NCBI RefSeq assembly: GCF_001261735.1
Contig: NZ_CVRP01000009.1
Coordinates: 62,001 to 126,000 of the forward strand
Direction: 5' to 3'
Length of the DNA stretch: 64,000 nucleotides
DNA from: Dysgonomonas sp. BGC7
GTDB lineage: Bacteria; Bacteroidota; Bacteroidia; Bacteroidales; Dysgonomonadaceae
Part shown: one piece after another, positions 1 to 9,691 of the stretch
How the letters are laid out: each line of letters opens with the position of its first letter
How positions within the stretch are numbered: position 1 is the stretch's first letter
Position numbers and translations under genes: made by a program
Notes under the pieces: model-generated
The model's input: the letters and a program-made list of their open reading frames with translations, nothing else
Told to the model about the DNA's origin: nothing
The model's database searches: none

Positions 1-1222
1 GACTCTAGCTCAGGAAGTAAATAGTCAGTTCTTGAATGATGGTATGCATTACGAATTAGATCTGAGCTACCATATAAGTGCAATTGCAGACTATTATGAG
101 ACAATGAAACTGGCAGACGCAAACAGTTCTTTAACTGCTAATTTACCTACCGACTTTAGTTCTTCTCTACGCAAAGCTGCGGAAATTGTGATGCACTTTA
201 CTTTCCCGAACTTCTTCGATTCTAAATCCGGAGGTTACTGTGTTCCCGGTTTTAATGATACCAGACAGTCTTCGTGGACGCGATCTGTTCTTAGTCGCAA
301 TTTCGGGCGATATAATGAAATGTTTCCGGATAGTAAGGAGCTATTGTATATGGCTACACAAGGCAAGCAGGGAACACGCCCCGAAATATCTGTTAAAGCA
401 TTCTCTACATCAGGTTATTATGCTCTGAGAAACGGATGGGATAAAACATCGACAATGATGATGCTTAGTAATAATTATACAGATGAACCAATAAAGATAT
501 GGAGTCATAAGCAACCGGATAATGGAACATTCGAACTGTATCATAACGGAAGGAATTTCTTTCCTGATACCGGAGTCTTCTCTTATTATACACAAGGTGG
601 AGACAATACCAATAGAGACTGGTATCGCCAAACAAAGGTACATAATACAATGACTCTGGATTCTAAGAATATAACGAACGCATATGGTAAGACTCTTAAA
701 GTAACGACAGGGGGTAATACGGATGTTGTTGTGACCGAAAATCAAGGATATAGCAATCTCAGACACAGACGCTATGTATTCTTTGTCGATAAATCATTTT
801 TTGTATTAGTAGATGAGGGGATAGGTACTGCAAACGGTATGGTAAACCTCAATTACAACTTATGTGAAGGTAGTAATAATGAAGTTGTTGTGGATGACTC
901 TCAAAACGGGGCTTCTACAGCTTTCCCTGATGGAAATAATATAATTGTGCGCACATTCGGAAATGGTGCATTATCTACAATACCATTTAGCGGCAAAGTG
1001 TCTTATACTCCAGGTGTAGAATCTGCACGAAAATCTTATTCTGTGAATATGACAAAGGCTACAGGGCAGACTGCCAGATATATAACTGTGATCTATCCTG
1101 CCGCAGATGCAGCTTCTGTTCAGGTTAGCGCTGCTTTCAAGAAACAGGAATTTCAAGAAAACAGTATAGCTGCAGAGGTTGTTATCAATGGAAAGAAATA
1201 TGAATTAAACTGTGATTTATAA
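1..1222 (+). CDS. Heparan lyase, PL12 (heparinase III type), 3' part
   Basis: The reading frame is open from the left edge (codons in phase with base 2), so this is the C-terminal part of a gene that begins outside the window. It aligns throughout with the complete PL12 protein at 17783-19726. Shared landmarks are NDGMHYELDLSYHISAI (DDGMQYELDPHYHLAAI in the other copy), a histidine-bearing QPDNGTFELYHNGRNFFPD block and a C-terminal beta-sandwich ending in GKKYELNCDL. PL12 enzymes cleave low-sulfated heparan sulfate by beta-elimination; family members are periplasmic. The catalytic Tyr/His of the YH motif is present. The N-terminal alpha/alpha toroid lies mostly outside the window. The glycan-binding lipoprotein gene starts 26 bases downstream, so they are probably co-transcribed. 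The PL12 plus binding-protein pairing matches the B. thetaiotaomicron heparin locus (BT4662/BT4661 by memory). Exact specificity is not visible. Confidence 0.9.
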   Translation, partial: TLAQEVNSQFLNDGMHYELDLSYHISAIADYYETMKLADANSSLTANLPTDFSSSLRKAAEIVMHFTFPNFFDSKSGGYCVPGFNDTRQSSWTRSVLSRNFGRYNEMFPDSKELLYMATQGKQGTRPEISVKAFSTSGYYALRNGWDKTSTMMMLSNNYTDEPIKIWSHKQPDNGTFELYHNGRNFFPDTGVFSYYTQGGDNTNRDWYRQTKVHNTMTLDSKNITNAYGKTLKVTTGGNTDVVVTENQGYSNLRHRRYVFFVDKSFFVLVDEGIGTANGMVNLNYNLCEGSNNEVVVDDSQNGASTAFPDGNNIIVRTFGNGALSTIPFSGKVSYTPGVESARKSYSVNMTKATGQTARYITVIYPAADAASVQVSAAFKKQEFQENSIAAEVVINGKKYELNCDL

Positions 1223-1248
1223 CATCTTATATTAAATATTTGTGTAAT

Positions 1249-3405
1249 ATGAACCAAATTAACATCAAATCAAAATTATTGTTTCTTTTGTCAATAGTAT
1301 TACTGTCATTGCTGTCATTCACGGCTTGCGAAGACACTGAGACTACTGACGAAACAAACTTTGCAATTTATTATACAGGTATGACGGATATTGGACCGTC
1401 AATGACCGGTGTAGTTAGCTCCCCTTCATATATAGGAGGAAAGCCTTATGGATTCGAAATTGTAGGCACTACTCTCAATGGTGAATCATATTCAGGTAAC
1501 AGTTTCATTATAGATGAAGAGACCGGAAGTATAACCATTGCTCAAACTACAGGTATACCTGTTGGTCATTACAAACTGTCTGTTAAATGTTTTTCTAACG
1601 GGAAAAGATATGAGTTTAAGGATATAGTTGAAGTGAACATGATGAAGCCTGTACCTGATGGTATTTCGGTAGAGCCTAACTTGTTGAAAGCTGATTATGG
1701 AGACGTTATTGATCCTGCAAGTGTGGTTGAGTTACCCACTGCACAAGTAGTTACTGATGGTAATCATGTTTCTATCAGAAAATATGAAATTGCAAAGAGT
1801 GATTTTTCTAAGTTTTTTGCTATATCTTCTTCCGGTGTGATATCTATTGTTCGTGGAGATGTCAATTTACTTCCGGGGAAGTATATGCTATCCTTAAAGC
1901 TTACAACCGGAGCTTCGGGCGAAGATGAAGGTATTTTTGAAAATGCTCTTGAAGTAAATATAACATCGCGTCCTTTAGCTCTTACCTATACACCTGCTAC
2001 AGGTAAGATTGAAGAAGAATCTGCATTGAGCGGAAGCACAACTTTTACAAGTAATGCTCCGGTTCTTAAAGGTTCGTTAGAAGGTCTTGTATATTCTATA
2101 AAGAAGACTACTGCTACCGCAAAAATAGAAATAGATCCTCAGACCGGGGTTTTGTCTGTGAAAGAGAATCATGGCCTTAAGGCAGGACAGAAGTATGTTA
2201 TTGATGTAAATGTAAAGAATGAATTTTCAGCAGAAGGTGTAGACTTTAATGGTGTTTTCGAGCTCGAAGTTGTTGAATTTATAGAACCAATACAGAATTT
2301 TGCTTATTCAAATGTTAATGCTATACAGGCCGTTGCTTTCGAGGTAAATCCCGATGCCGGATTTAAGGGAGATGAAGTCCGTTTCGAATTTGTAGATCTG
2401 CCTTCAGCTTTGCAGGGTAATTTATCTATAGACCATGAAGGAAAAATTTCTGCATTGAAGGGAAATAAAATTCCTTTAGGTAGTTATTCGGTAAAAGTAA
2501 AAGCTACAAATCCTAAGAGCGATCCTAACCTGCCATCTATAGTAACATTCACTTTGATTGTCGGAGAGAATCCTAATTATTTTACATATGTACGTTATGG
2601 AAACAATCTAGGATTGACTCCCGAAACTAATTATGCAAATCAGTTCAGGATTGCTGTAGGAGGTTCTTTATCTAGTGTAAACCCAACTCCTACAACAGAC
2701 GCAAAAGTAAGCCTCACTTATGAGATTAGATCTATCCATCAGTCTAATGGAACTTTTATTGATCCGTCTACCGGAAAAATAACACTTGCCGGTCTTGCTA
2801 AAAAGCAGTGTGCAATAGTAATGGTAACTGCTACAGCAGGAAAGGGAACACCTTCTGAATTCTCTATACAAACTCCTGTGTTCTTTCATTATTCAGATGC
2901 TGTTGCATCTCCAAGCAATTCTTCGGAACAAGTAGTTGTAGAATATTCTCCATTTGTGTTTCAGGTAAATTCAAATAAGGGAGGCCGATCTGTCAAACCT
3001 GTTATTACAGGGGTAAATGACATGACGAAGTTTACTTTCGACTATCGCCGGACATTTAATTATTATAATTTCTTTGGTACACATGCTGACGGACAGCCTA
3101 ATGCCGCAGGATCTTTTATGAGGAATCTTTGGAATAGTTATGCGGAGAGTACTGGTACAACGCCAAACTATGGTTCGAGAAATCCTCTTTCATATTATGC
3201 TAATCCTGCCCTAATAAACAGCGCGCTTGCTTATGTTGACCCGAATGCTTACGAAGTTGTAGTTAATCCGAATAAATGGATATATGATGGAGAGCCTGCA
3301 AACGGAGCTATGGTTGGACAAATAACATTTGAGACTAATGGAAAAGACCCTGCAAGCGGAGGTCAGATGTTTCCTATTGTTTTATGGTTTGATACGAACT
3401 TTTAA
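1249..3405 (+). CDS. Surface glycan-binding lipoprotein (SGBP) of the heparan sulfate locus
   Basis: The 718-residue product has a lipoprotein leader (MNQINIKSKLLFLL...SFTAC, lipidated Cys27). ATG 1249 is preferred over an upstream TTG at 1240 because the leader then begins directly with a charged stretch. The body is built of at least five repeated beta-sandwich units, each carrying an xTGxI turn followed by a G-x-Y-x-L/V-x-V strand (for example DEETGSITIAQTTGIPVGHY and DPQTGVLSVKENHGLKAGQK). This is typical of cadherin/Ig-like spacers in outer-surface binding proteins. The C-terminal 200 residues, rich in Asn, Tyr and Trp, are the probable glycan-binding part. It sits directly upstream of SusC/SusD, the position of BT4661-type heparin-binding proteins. 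The role at the cell surface, capturing heparin/HS for SusCD, is inferred from context and architecture. Confidence 0.8.
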   Translation: MNQINIKSKLLFLLSIVLLSLLSFTACEDTETTDETNFAIYYTGMTDIGPSMTGVVSSPSYIGGKPYGFEIVGTTLNGESYSGNSFIIDEETGSITIAQTTGIPVGHYKLSVKCFSNGKRYEFKDIVEVNMMKPVPDGISVEPNLLKADYGDVIDPASVVELPTAQVVTDGNHVSIRKYEIAKSDFSKFFAISSSGVISIVRGDVNLLPGKYMLSLKLTTGASGEDEGIFENALEVNITSRPLALTYTPATGKIEEESALSGSTTFTSNAPVLKGSLEGLVYSIKKTTATAKIEIDPQTGVLSVKENHGLKAGQKYVIDVNVKNEFSAEGVDFNGVFELEVVEFIEPIQNFAYSNVNAIQAVAFEVNPDAGFKGDEVRFEFVDLPSALQGNLSIDHEGKISALKGNKIPLGSYSVKVKATNPKSDPNLPSIVTFTLIVGENPNYFTYVRYGNNLGLTPETNYANQFRIAVGGSLSSVNPTPTTDAKVSLTYEIRSIHQSNGTFIDPSTGKITLAGLAKKQCAIVMVTATAGKGTPSEFSIQTPVFFHYSDAVASPSNSSEQVVVEYSPFVFQVNSNKGGRSVKPVITGVNDMTKFTFDYRRTFNYYNFFGTHADGQPNAAGSFMRNLWNSYAESTGTTPNYGSRNPLSYYANPALINSALAYVDPNAYEVVVNPNKWIYDGEPANGAMVGQITFETNGKDPASGGQMFPIVLWFDTNF

Positions 3406-3419
3406 TAAGCGATAAACAA

Positions 3420-6400
3420 ATGATATATAGAATTATAAAAGAAAAGAATTTTCGTAAGGCTGCACTTACTATCCTGACGCTTATTATGTCGGTTGGTTTG
3501 TATGCACAACAACTTACGATAAAAGGAAAGGTGATTGACGAAACGGATACACCTCTCATTGGGGCTACTATATCGGTAGTCGGAAAAACAATTGGAGTTT
3601 CTGCCGATATGAATGGCGAATTTTCCATAAAAACAACTAAAGGTGAGACTTTGCGCATCAGCTATGTTGGCTATGTGCCTAAAGATATGAAAGTTGCCGG
3701 ACAGAATTCTGTCGTAGTAAAACTTGAACCGAAAGCATCTTCTCTGGATGAAGTAGTTGTTGTAGGCTATGGATCTATGAAACGTAGCGACCTTACAGGG
3801 TCAGTTACATCTATCAGTTCCGAAAATATAGAAGGTTTTAAAACCAGTTCTGTGTTAGGAGCCTTAGGAGGACAGGTTGCCGGAGTTCAGATAACTCAGT
3901 TTGATGGAACTCCGGGTTCGGGTTTTAACGTAAATATACGTGGAATTGGTACTCTTACAGGAGATGCCTCTCCTCTATATATTGTTGACGGATTTGAAGT
4001 AGCTAGTCTCGATTATTTAGCCAATTCAGATATTGAATCGATAGAGATTCTAAAAGATGCTTCGGCTTCGGCTATATATGGAGCCCGTGCTGCTAATGGT
4101 GTTGTATTAGTAACAACTAAATCAGGGAAAGAAGGACGTCCGGTGATAGTTTATAACGGATCGGCTAGCTACAGAAGAATATCTAAGAAATTGGATATGT
4201 TGAGTCCTTATGAGTTCGTTAAGTTACAGACAGAAGTAAATAGTAAGTATGCCGATACATATTATAAAGAAGGTGTAGATGACAATGGGCTTCCATATAT
4301 TTATCAGTCTGCTGAAGATTATATTGGAGTAGGAGGAGTAAACTGGCAAAATGAAACGTTTCGTCCTACATGGTCACAAGATCACAATCTATCTATGTTT
4401 GGAGGAACGCAGGACACAAAATACAATCTGTCTATCTCAAGATATACAGAGAATGGTATTTTCAATAATAGTGGTTTCGACAAAACTTCTGCTAAATTTA
4501 AATTGAACCAGACTCTAACAAAATCATTGAAATTTGATGTTACAGTCAACTATGCCATGACAAATAGAGAAGGAGTAGGTACAACAGCCGATGCCGGACG
4601 CTTCAATATGTTGGCTCAGATACTTAGCGCACGTCCTACAGGAGGACTGAAATTAAGTGATGAGGCTCTTCTTTCTTCTGCTATAGACCCTGAAATGTTG
4701 GAAGACGGTTCCAGCTTAGCTCAAGTTAACCCTGTAGTACAGACACAGTCGGTTACAAACAAAAAGAGAGCAGAGCTTTGGTCTGCGAACATGTCCCTAA
4801 ACTGGGAAATAAGAAAAGGTTTATCTTTTAGAACAGCCGGAACATACAATACGACCAATACTCGCAATGATCTGTTCTACAAAAATGGATCTAAAGAAGC
4901 TTATCGTAATGGTCAGAAGCCTTACGGACAAACCCAAATGTTACGTAATGTAAGATGGACTAATTATAATAATCTGACATGGAAACAAAAGATTGGGAAA
5001 AAGCATTCTTACGATGTTATGCTGGGACATGAGGTTTCTTACAATGGAACTGAGTCTTTGTTAGGACAAGCGATGGATTTTCCTTTCGACAATCTGGGAA
5101 ATGATAATCTTGGTATAGGAGCTACTCCTAGTAAAGTGGAAACAGACCTTTTCGATAAAACGATGGTGTCTTTCTTCACTCGTGCTAACTATAATTATGA
5201 TAACAGGTATCTTTTTACAGCGACTATGCGTGCCGATGCATCCAGTGTGTTTGCAAAGAAGAACAAATGGGGATATTTCCCTTCGTTCTCTGCTGCATGG
5301 CGTGTGTCGGAAGAAGCATTTATGAAAGATATAAAGGCTATTTCTAATCTCAAATTCAGATTAGGATGGGGTGTTGTTGGTAATGACCGTATATCCAATT
5401 ATCTGTCTTTGGACCTTTATGAGATAAGTAAATATGGTATAGGAAGTACTACTAATACAGTTCTTACTCCTAAGCAACTGAGAAATGAGAACCTGAAATG
5501 GGAAGGTTCATCTACTATTAATATGGGAATCGACTTGGGCTTCTTCAATAGTAGAGTGAATCTGACTGCGGACGTTTTTATGAAAGATACAAAAGACCTA
5601 TTATTGGCACAGTCTCTTGCTCATGTTACAGGTTTTTCTTCCCAATGGCAGAATATAGGTAAAATTCGTAATAAAGGTATTGAGTTAGGACTTAATACTA
5701 AGAATATCGAAAACAAAAACTTTCAATGGGAGACAAACTTTAATATATCATTTATACGAAATGAACTGAGATCACTTCAATCGGGAGTAGATGCAATGTA
5801 TAGCCGTTCGGGCTTCGATGGTAATTTTACTGAAAATGATTATATAGCTATGGTCGGTTCTTCTCTGGGGCTTATTTACGGTTACGAATTTGATGGAATT
5901 TATCAATCTTCAGACTTTAATACTACCCCTGATGGACGTTTAGTTCTTAAAGATGGAGTAACAGACAATCGTCGTCTTACAGGATTAGCACCGGGTATGG
6001 TTAAGTATAAAGATCAGGACGGAGATGGTATAATAACCACTAATGACCGTACTGCGATTGGTAATGCTATTCCTAAATGGTACGGAGGTATAACAAATAC
6101 ATTTGCCTATAAAGGAATAGACCTGAATATTATGTTCCAGTTCAATTATGGAAATGATATATATAATGCCACAAGACTATATGCTACACAAACTCGTAGA
6201 GGACGTACAAATATGTTGGCTGAGGTTGCAGACCGTTGGACTCCAACTAATGCGTCCAATAAAGTTCCTTCTACTAATGGGTATGTAACCAATGACGTAT
6301 ATTCTCGCTTTGTAGAGAACGGTTCGTTCATTCGATTGAAAAATGTTACACTTGGTTATACTTTCCCAGCTAAGTGGACTAAAAAGGCATATATCTCCAA

Positions 6401-6566
6401 ACTACGTGCATATGCATCAGGACAAAATCTCTTTGTAATATCAGGCTATAGCGGATACGATCCGGAGGTAAGTACTGCCGGAAACAATCCGATGACACCG
6501 GGGCTCGATTGGGGTGCTTATCCTAAGAGTAGAATATTCACTTTCGGTTTAGAAGTTCAATTTTAA
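3420..6566 (+). CDS. SusC-like TonB-dependent outer-membrane transporter
   Basis: The 1048-residue protein has a signal peptide ending near LYAQQ, an N-terminal carboxypeptidase-regulatory-like domain (about residues 32-110, IKGKVIDETDTPLIGATI), a TonB-box-like segment (LDEVVVVGYG), a plug domain (about 115-235, containing NIRGIGTLTGDASPLYIVDG) and a long 22-strand-type barrel ending in the aromatic residue of LEVQF. This is the standard SusC architecture and length. It imports oligosaccharides across the outer membrane using TonB energy, with the SusD lipoprotein as lid. It follows the binding-protein gene by 14 bases and precedes susD by 16 bases, so the three form one operon. The substrate, heparin/HS oligosaccharides, is inferred from the surrounding lyases. 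Confidence 0.95.
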   Translation: MIYRIIKEKNFRKAALTILTLIMSVGLYAQQLTIKGKVIDETDTPLIGATISVVGKTIGVSADMNGEFSIKTTKGETLRISYVGYVPKDMKVAGQNSVVVKLEPKASSLDEVVVVGYGSMKRSDLTGSVTSISSENIEGFKTSSVLGALGGQVAGVQITQFDGTPGSGFNVNIRGIGTLTGDASPLYIVDGFEVASLDYLANSDIESIEILKDASASAIYGARAANGVVLVTTKSGKEGRPVIVYNGSASYRRISKKLDMLSPYEFVKLQTEVNSKYADTYYKEGVDDNGLPYIYQSAEDYIGVGGVNWQNETFRPTWSQDHNLSMFGGTQDTKYNLSISRYTENGIFNNSGFDKTSAKFKLNQTLTKSLKFDVTVNYAMTNREGVGTTADAGRFNMLAQILSARPTGGLKLSDEALLSSAIDPEMLEDGSSLAQVNPVVQTQSVTNKKRAELWSANMSLNWEIRKGLSFRTAGTYNTTNTRNDLFYKNGSKEAYRNGQKPYGQTQMLRNVRWTNYNNLTWKQKIGKKHSYDVMLGHEVSYNGTESLLGQAMDFPFDNLGNDNLGIGATPSKVETDLFDKTMVSFFTRANYNYDNRYLFTATMRADASSVFAKKNKWGYFPSFSAAWRVSEEAFMKDIKAISNLKFRLGWGVVGNDRISNYLSLDLYEISKYGIGSTTNTVLTPKQLRNENLKWEGSSTINMGIDLGFFNSRVNLTADVFMKDTKDLLLAQSLAHVTGFSSQWQNIGKIRNKGIELGLNTKNIENKNFQWETNFNISFIRNELRSLQSGVDAMYSRSGFDGNFTENDYIAMVGSSLGLIYGYEFDGIYQSSDFNTTPDGRLVLKDGVTDNRRLTGLAPGMVKYKDQDGDGIITTNDRTAIGNAIPKWYGGITNTFAYKGIDLNIMFQFNYGNDIYNATRLYATQTRRGRTNMLAEVADRWTPTNASNKVPSTNGYVTNDVYSRFVENGSFIRLKNVTLGYTFPAKWTKKAYISKLRAYASGQNLFVISGYSGYDPEVSTAGNNPMTPGLDWGAYPKSRIFTFGLEVQF

Positions 6567-6582
6567 ATAAACGACTTACAAG

Positions 6583-8280
6583 ATGAAAAAAATAATTTAT
6601 TATATACTCATTCCGGCAATGTTGATACTTAGCAGTATGGCATGTTCCGACTTTCTGGATGAAGAATCGAATACGGAGGTAGACAAAGACAAATATATGG
6701 TTAATGCCGCTGAGGCGGAGATAGTTTTGTTGGGAGTCTATCGGAATATGGTGACTGATGCCATGTATGGATATCATATGTCTATATTGTTTACAATGGG
6801 TACAGATATATCTCAGGTAGAAGGAAGTACAAATGAAAACTTTCGTATAATTCCTACTAACTCGTTTTCGGCAAATCAGGCTGAAGTGCAGAATACATGG
6901 GCAATGCTCTATAACTCTATCTATAATGCAAATGACTTCTTGGAAACAATTCAGCGCAAGATGGTAAATTATTCTGATGCGGATAAGGAGCTTGCCAATA
7001 TCTACATTGCAGAGGCCAGAGGATTGCGTGCATTATATTATTTCGAACTTGTTCGCAGATACGGAAATATTGCTCTGATGACTAACACGGCTATGTCTAA
7101 TCAACATCCGTCTACGTTTGTGCAAGAGAATCCTGCTAAAGTATATGAGTTTATCGAAGCAGATCTGCTTGCTGCTGCTAATGGACTGCCTTATGCATCA
7201 GATGACTCATCTCGGAAGAGTGGTGATTTTCGTCTCTCTAAGGGCTCTGCTCTGGGTCTGTTGGCAAAGGTGTATGCAACATGGGCAGGATACCCTGTTA
7301 AAGATGATAGTAAATGGGAAAAGGCTGCTAAAACAGCACAAATACTAATAGAGTCAGGCAAACATGGCTTACTGGACAATTATGAGGATTTATGGAAAAA
7401 CTCAGGTGCAGGCTTATGGAATCCAAAAGAAAGTCTTATTGAGGTTTCGTTCTACTCTCCTACTACTACAGGAGCGGCTGCCGATCCTGTAGGAAGAATA
7501 GGTAAATGGAATGGAGTAAAAGCTACAGCGATTGCCGGTCAGCGTGGAGCCAATGCCGGAAATGTAAAAGTAGTACACACTTTTGTTCTTGATTGGCGTA
7601 ATTATCCTCAAGACCTTCGTAGGGATATTTCCGTAGCAAATTACCGATACAACCCGGATAAGGTACTTTGGGTGAGAGGAGCCAGCGACACAGAAGCTGT
7701 TGCAGAAGCTAATGATACAGATCCTGTGAAAAAGCAAAAAGAAAAACAAAATTATACTCCCGGAAAATGGGATACAGAAAAATATGTACCTCAGAGCAAT
7801 AAGCTTGTAAATAATGATAAATCCAATGTGAATTGGTATGTTCTTCGTTACTCTGATGTATTATTAATATATGCTGAAGCCCTGAATGAATGGAAAAAAG
7901 GACCTACTACAGATGCTTATACAGCTATAAACATGGTGCGTCGCCGTGGTTATGGATTACCTGTTGGTACAGCTAGCAGTTTATCCGATTTGCCAAGTGG
8001 GTTGTCGGAAAGTGATTTCCGTAATGCTGTGCATAAAGAACGTGCTTTTGAACTTGCTTTCGAAGGACATAGAAGGCTAGACCTTATCCGTTGGGGTGTT
8101 TATTATGAAACAGTAAAATCAACAGCAGTAGAACTAGCTACATGGTGGGAATCTGCCGATTCTCCTAACTATGCTGTCGCAACTCCGGGCTATACAACAA
8201 AAGGAAAACATGAATTGTATCCGATACCACAACGAGATATGGACTTGATGACAAAGTTTAAACAAAATCCACTTTGGTAA
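6583..8280 (+). CDS. SusD-like nutrient-binding outer-membrane lipoprotein
   Basis: The 565-residue protein has a lipoprotein leader with lipobox SSMAC (Cys21) followed by SDFLDEES, the classic SusD/RagB start. The central TPR-like helical region contains EARGLRALYYFELVRRYGN, and the C-terminal half contains LRYSDVLLIYAEALNEW and ERAFELAFEGHRRLDLIRWG, both hallmarks of SusD proteins. It forms the lid of the SusC pore and binds glycan at the cell surface. It is part of the tight SGBP-SusC-SusD-GH88 run. SusD sequence alone does not reveal ligand specificity; heparin/HS is inferred from the neighbours. Confidence 0.95.
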   Translation: MKKIIYYILIPAMLILSSMACSDFLDEESNTEVDKDKYMVNAAEAEIVLLGVYRNMVTDAMYGYHMSILFTMGTDISQVEGSTNENFRIIPTNSFSANQAEVQNTWAMLYNSIYNANDFLETIQRKMVNYSDADKELANIYIAEARGLRALYYFELVRRYGNIALMTNTAMSNQHPSTFVQENPAKVYEFIEADLLAAANGLPYASDDSSRKSGDFRLSKGSALGLLAKVYATWAGYPVKDDSKWEKAAKTAQILIESGKHGLLDNYEDLWKNSGAGLWNPKESLIEVSFYSPTTTGAAADPVGRIGKWNGVKATAIAGQRGANAGNVKVVHTFVLDWRNYPQDLRRDISVANYRYNPDKVLWVRGASDTEAVAEANDTDPVKKQKEKQNYTPGKWDTEKYVPQSNKLVNNDKSNVNWYVLRYSDVLLIYAEALNEWKKGPTTDAYTAINMVRRRGYGLPVGTASSLSDLPSGLSESDFRNAVHKERAFELAFEGHRRLDLIRWGVYYETVKSTAVELATWWESADSPNYAVATPGYTTKGKHELYPIPQRDMDLMTKFKQNPLW

Positions 8281-8313
8281 TAATATTAACGATTAAATAA
8301 GTATTGAAAAGAG

Positions 8314-9597
8314 ATGAATTATTTTAAAACGACCCTCACTATTTGTGTTTGCTTGTTAACATTGGCTTCATGCGATAAAAAGCCGCAAGAAGATTACAAA
8401 TGGTTGAAAAATAGTATTGATGTGTCAGTATCTCAATTAGAACTGACAGCTAAAGAAATTGCAGATTCGGCAAAAATGCCACGCTCTATATGGGTTGGGT
8501 ACGATATAGATTTCCTTTGCAAACAGATGGAAACAGATATCACTGCATTTAAAGATTCGTTGCGCCCTAATCCGAGCAGTGAGAAAATTGGTACACGCAG
8601 ACTTGCTCGTATCTATGACTGGACAAGTGGATTTTATCCGGGCAGTCTGTGGTATGCGTATCACCTTACAGGCAATGATATAATGAAAAAGGAAGCTACT
8701 AAATTTACAAATCTATTATATCCTATCCGCGAATATAAAGATACTCACGACATAGGTTTTATGATGAATTGTAGCTATGGTAACGCAGAACGTTTTGCTC
8801 CTAGCGATAGTATTTTACCTATATTGGTACAGACTGCTGATAATCTTATTGGTCGTTTCGATCCTAAAATAGGCTGCATTCGCTCTTGGGATTTCGGAAC
8901 ATGGAATTTTCCTGTTATTATAGATAATATGATGAATCTCGATTTATTATTTTATGTATCTAACCTTACAGGAGATAAAAAGTACAAAGATGTTGCTATA
9001 GCACATGCCAAAAAGACTATGGAAAATCATTTCCGTCCCGATTATTCTTCTTATCATGTAGTGAGCTATAATAGTGATGGTACAGTAGAAAGAAAGCAAA
9101 CTCATCAGGGAAAAAATGATGAATCGTCTTGGTCTCGCGGACAGGCTTGGGCAGTATACGGTTATGTGTCTTGCTATAGAGAGACAAAAGATACCGCATT
9201 CCTCGATCAGGCTGTTAATATTGCAGAATTGATAATGAAGCGAGTTAAGACAGCTGACCTTATTCCTTTTTGGGATTACGATGCTCCTGATACAAAAGAT
9301 ACACCAAGAGATGCTTCGGCTGCTTCTATTACTGCTTCTGCATTTGTAGAGTTGAGCACAATGGCAACAGATGGTGGTAAATATCTTGATTATGCCGAAA
9401 AAATTCTTCAGAACTTATCTACAGATACTTATCTGGCATCTGTTGGTTCTAATCAAGGTTTTATTCTTAAGCATTCTACAGGTTCGTTACCTAACGGCTC
9501 TGAAATAGATGTTCCGCTCAACTATGCCGATTATTATTTCTTAGAAGGGTTAGATAGATATATGGCTCTGAAAAAAATAGAATATAAAGATCTGTAA
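8314..9597 (+). CDS. GH88 unsaturated glucuronyl hydrolase (heparin/HS disaccharides)
   Basis: The 427-residue lipoprotein (lipobox LASC, Cys20) shows the GH88 alpha6/alpha6 barrel pattern. It has the THDIGFMM motif with Asp146 and the IIDNMMNLDLL motif with Asp204. Their spacing of 58 residues is close to that of the two essential aspartates in the characterised Bacillus enzyme (Asp88 and Asp149). Other markers are RIYDWTSGFYPGSLWYAY, SSWSRGQAWAVYGY and FWDYDAPDTKDTPRDASAAS. GH88 enzymes hydrate and remove the 4,5-unsaturated uronic acid that lyases leave at the non-reducing end. Located 33 bases after susD, it matches BT4658 in the B. thetaiotaomicron heparin locus. A strong hairpin follows at 9624-9660. 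Confidence 0.92.
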   Translation: MNYFKTTLTICVCLLTLASCDKKPQEDYKWLKNSIDVSVSQLELTAKEIADSAKMPRSIWVGYDIDFLCKQMETDITAFKDSLRPNPSSEKIGTRRLARIYDWTSGFYPGSLWYAYHLTGNDIMKKEATKFTNLLYPIREYKDTHDIGFMMNCSYGNAERFAPSDSILPILVQTADNLIGRFDPKIGCIRSWDFGTWNFPVIIDNMMNLDLLFYVSNLTGDKKYKDVAIAHAKKTMENHFRPDYSSYHVVSYNSDGTVERKQTHQGKNDESSWSRGQAWAVYGYVSCYRETKDTAFLDQAVNIAELIMKRVKTADLIPFWDYDAPDTKDTPRDASAASITASAFVELSTMATDGGKYLDYAEKILQNLSTDTYLASVGSNQGFILKHSTGSLPNGSEIDVPLNYADYYFLEGLDRYMALKKIEYKDL

Positions 9598-9623
9598 TCA
9601 GTAGAGTTCTTAGATCATAATTT

Positions 9624-9660
9624 CGGGTTTCTCGATTAGACATCACTAATGAGAAACCCG
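9624..9660 (+). terminator. Hairpin between GH88 and PL15-like genes
   Basis: A perfect 10-base stem (CGGGTTTCTC / GAGAAACCCG) encloses a 17-base loop whose ends (ATTAG/CTAAT) can extend the stem past a one-base bulge. It is followed by an AT-rich stretch but not by a clean T-run. It may attenuate read-through from the susCD operon into the lyase genes or stabilise the upstream mRNA. Confidence 0.55.
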
Positions 9661-9691
9661 TATATAATAAAAACCTATAATTAAATCGTAT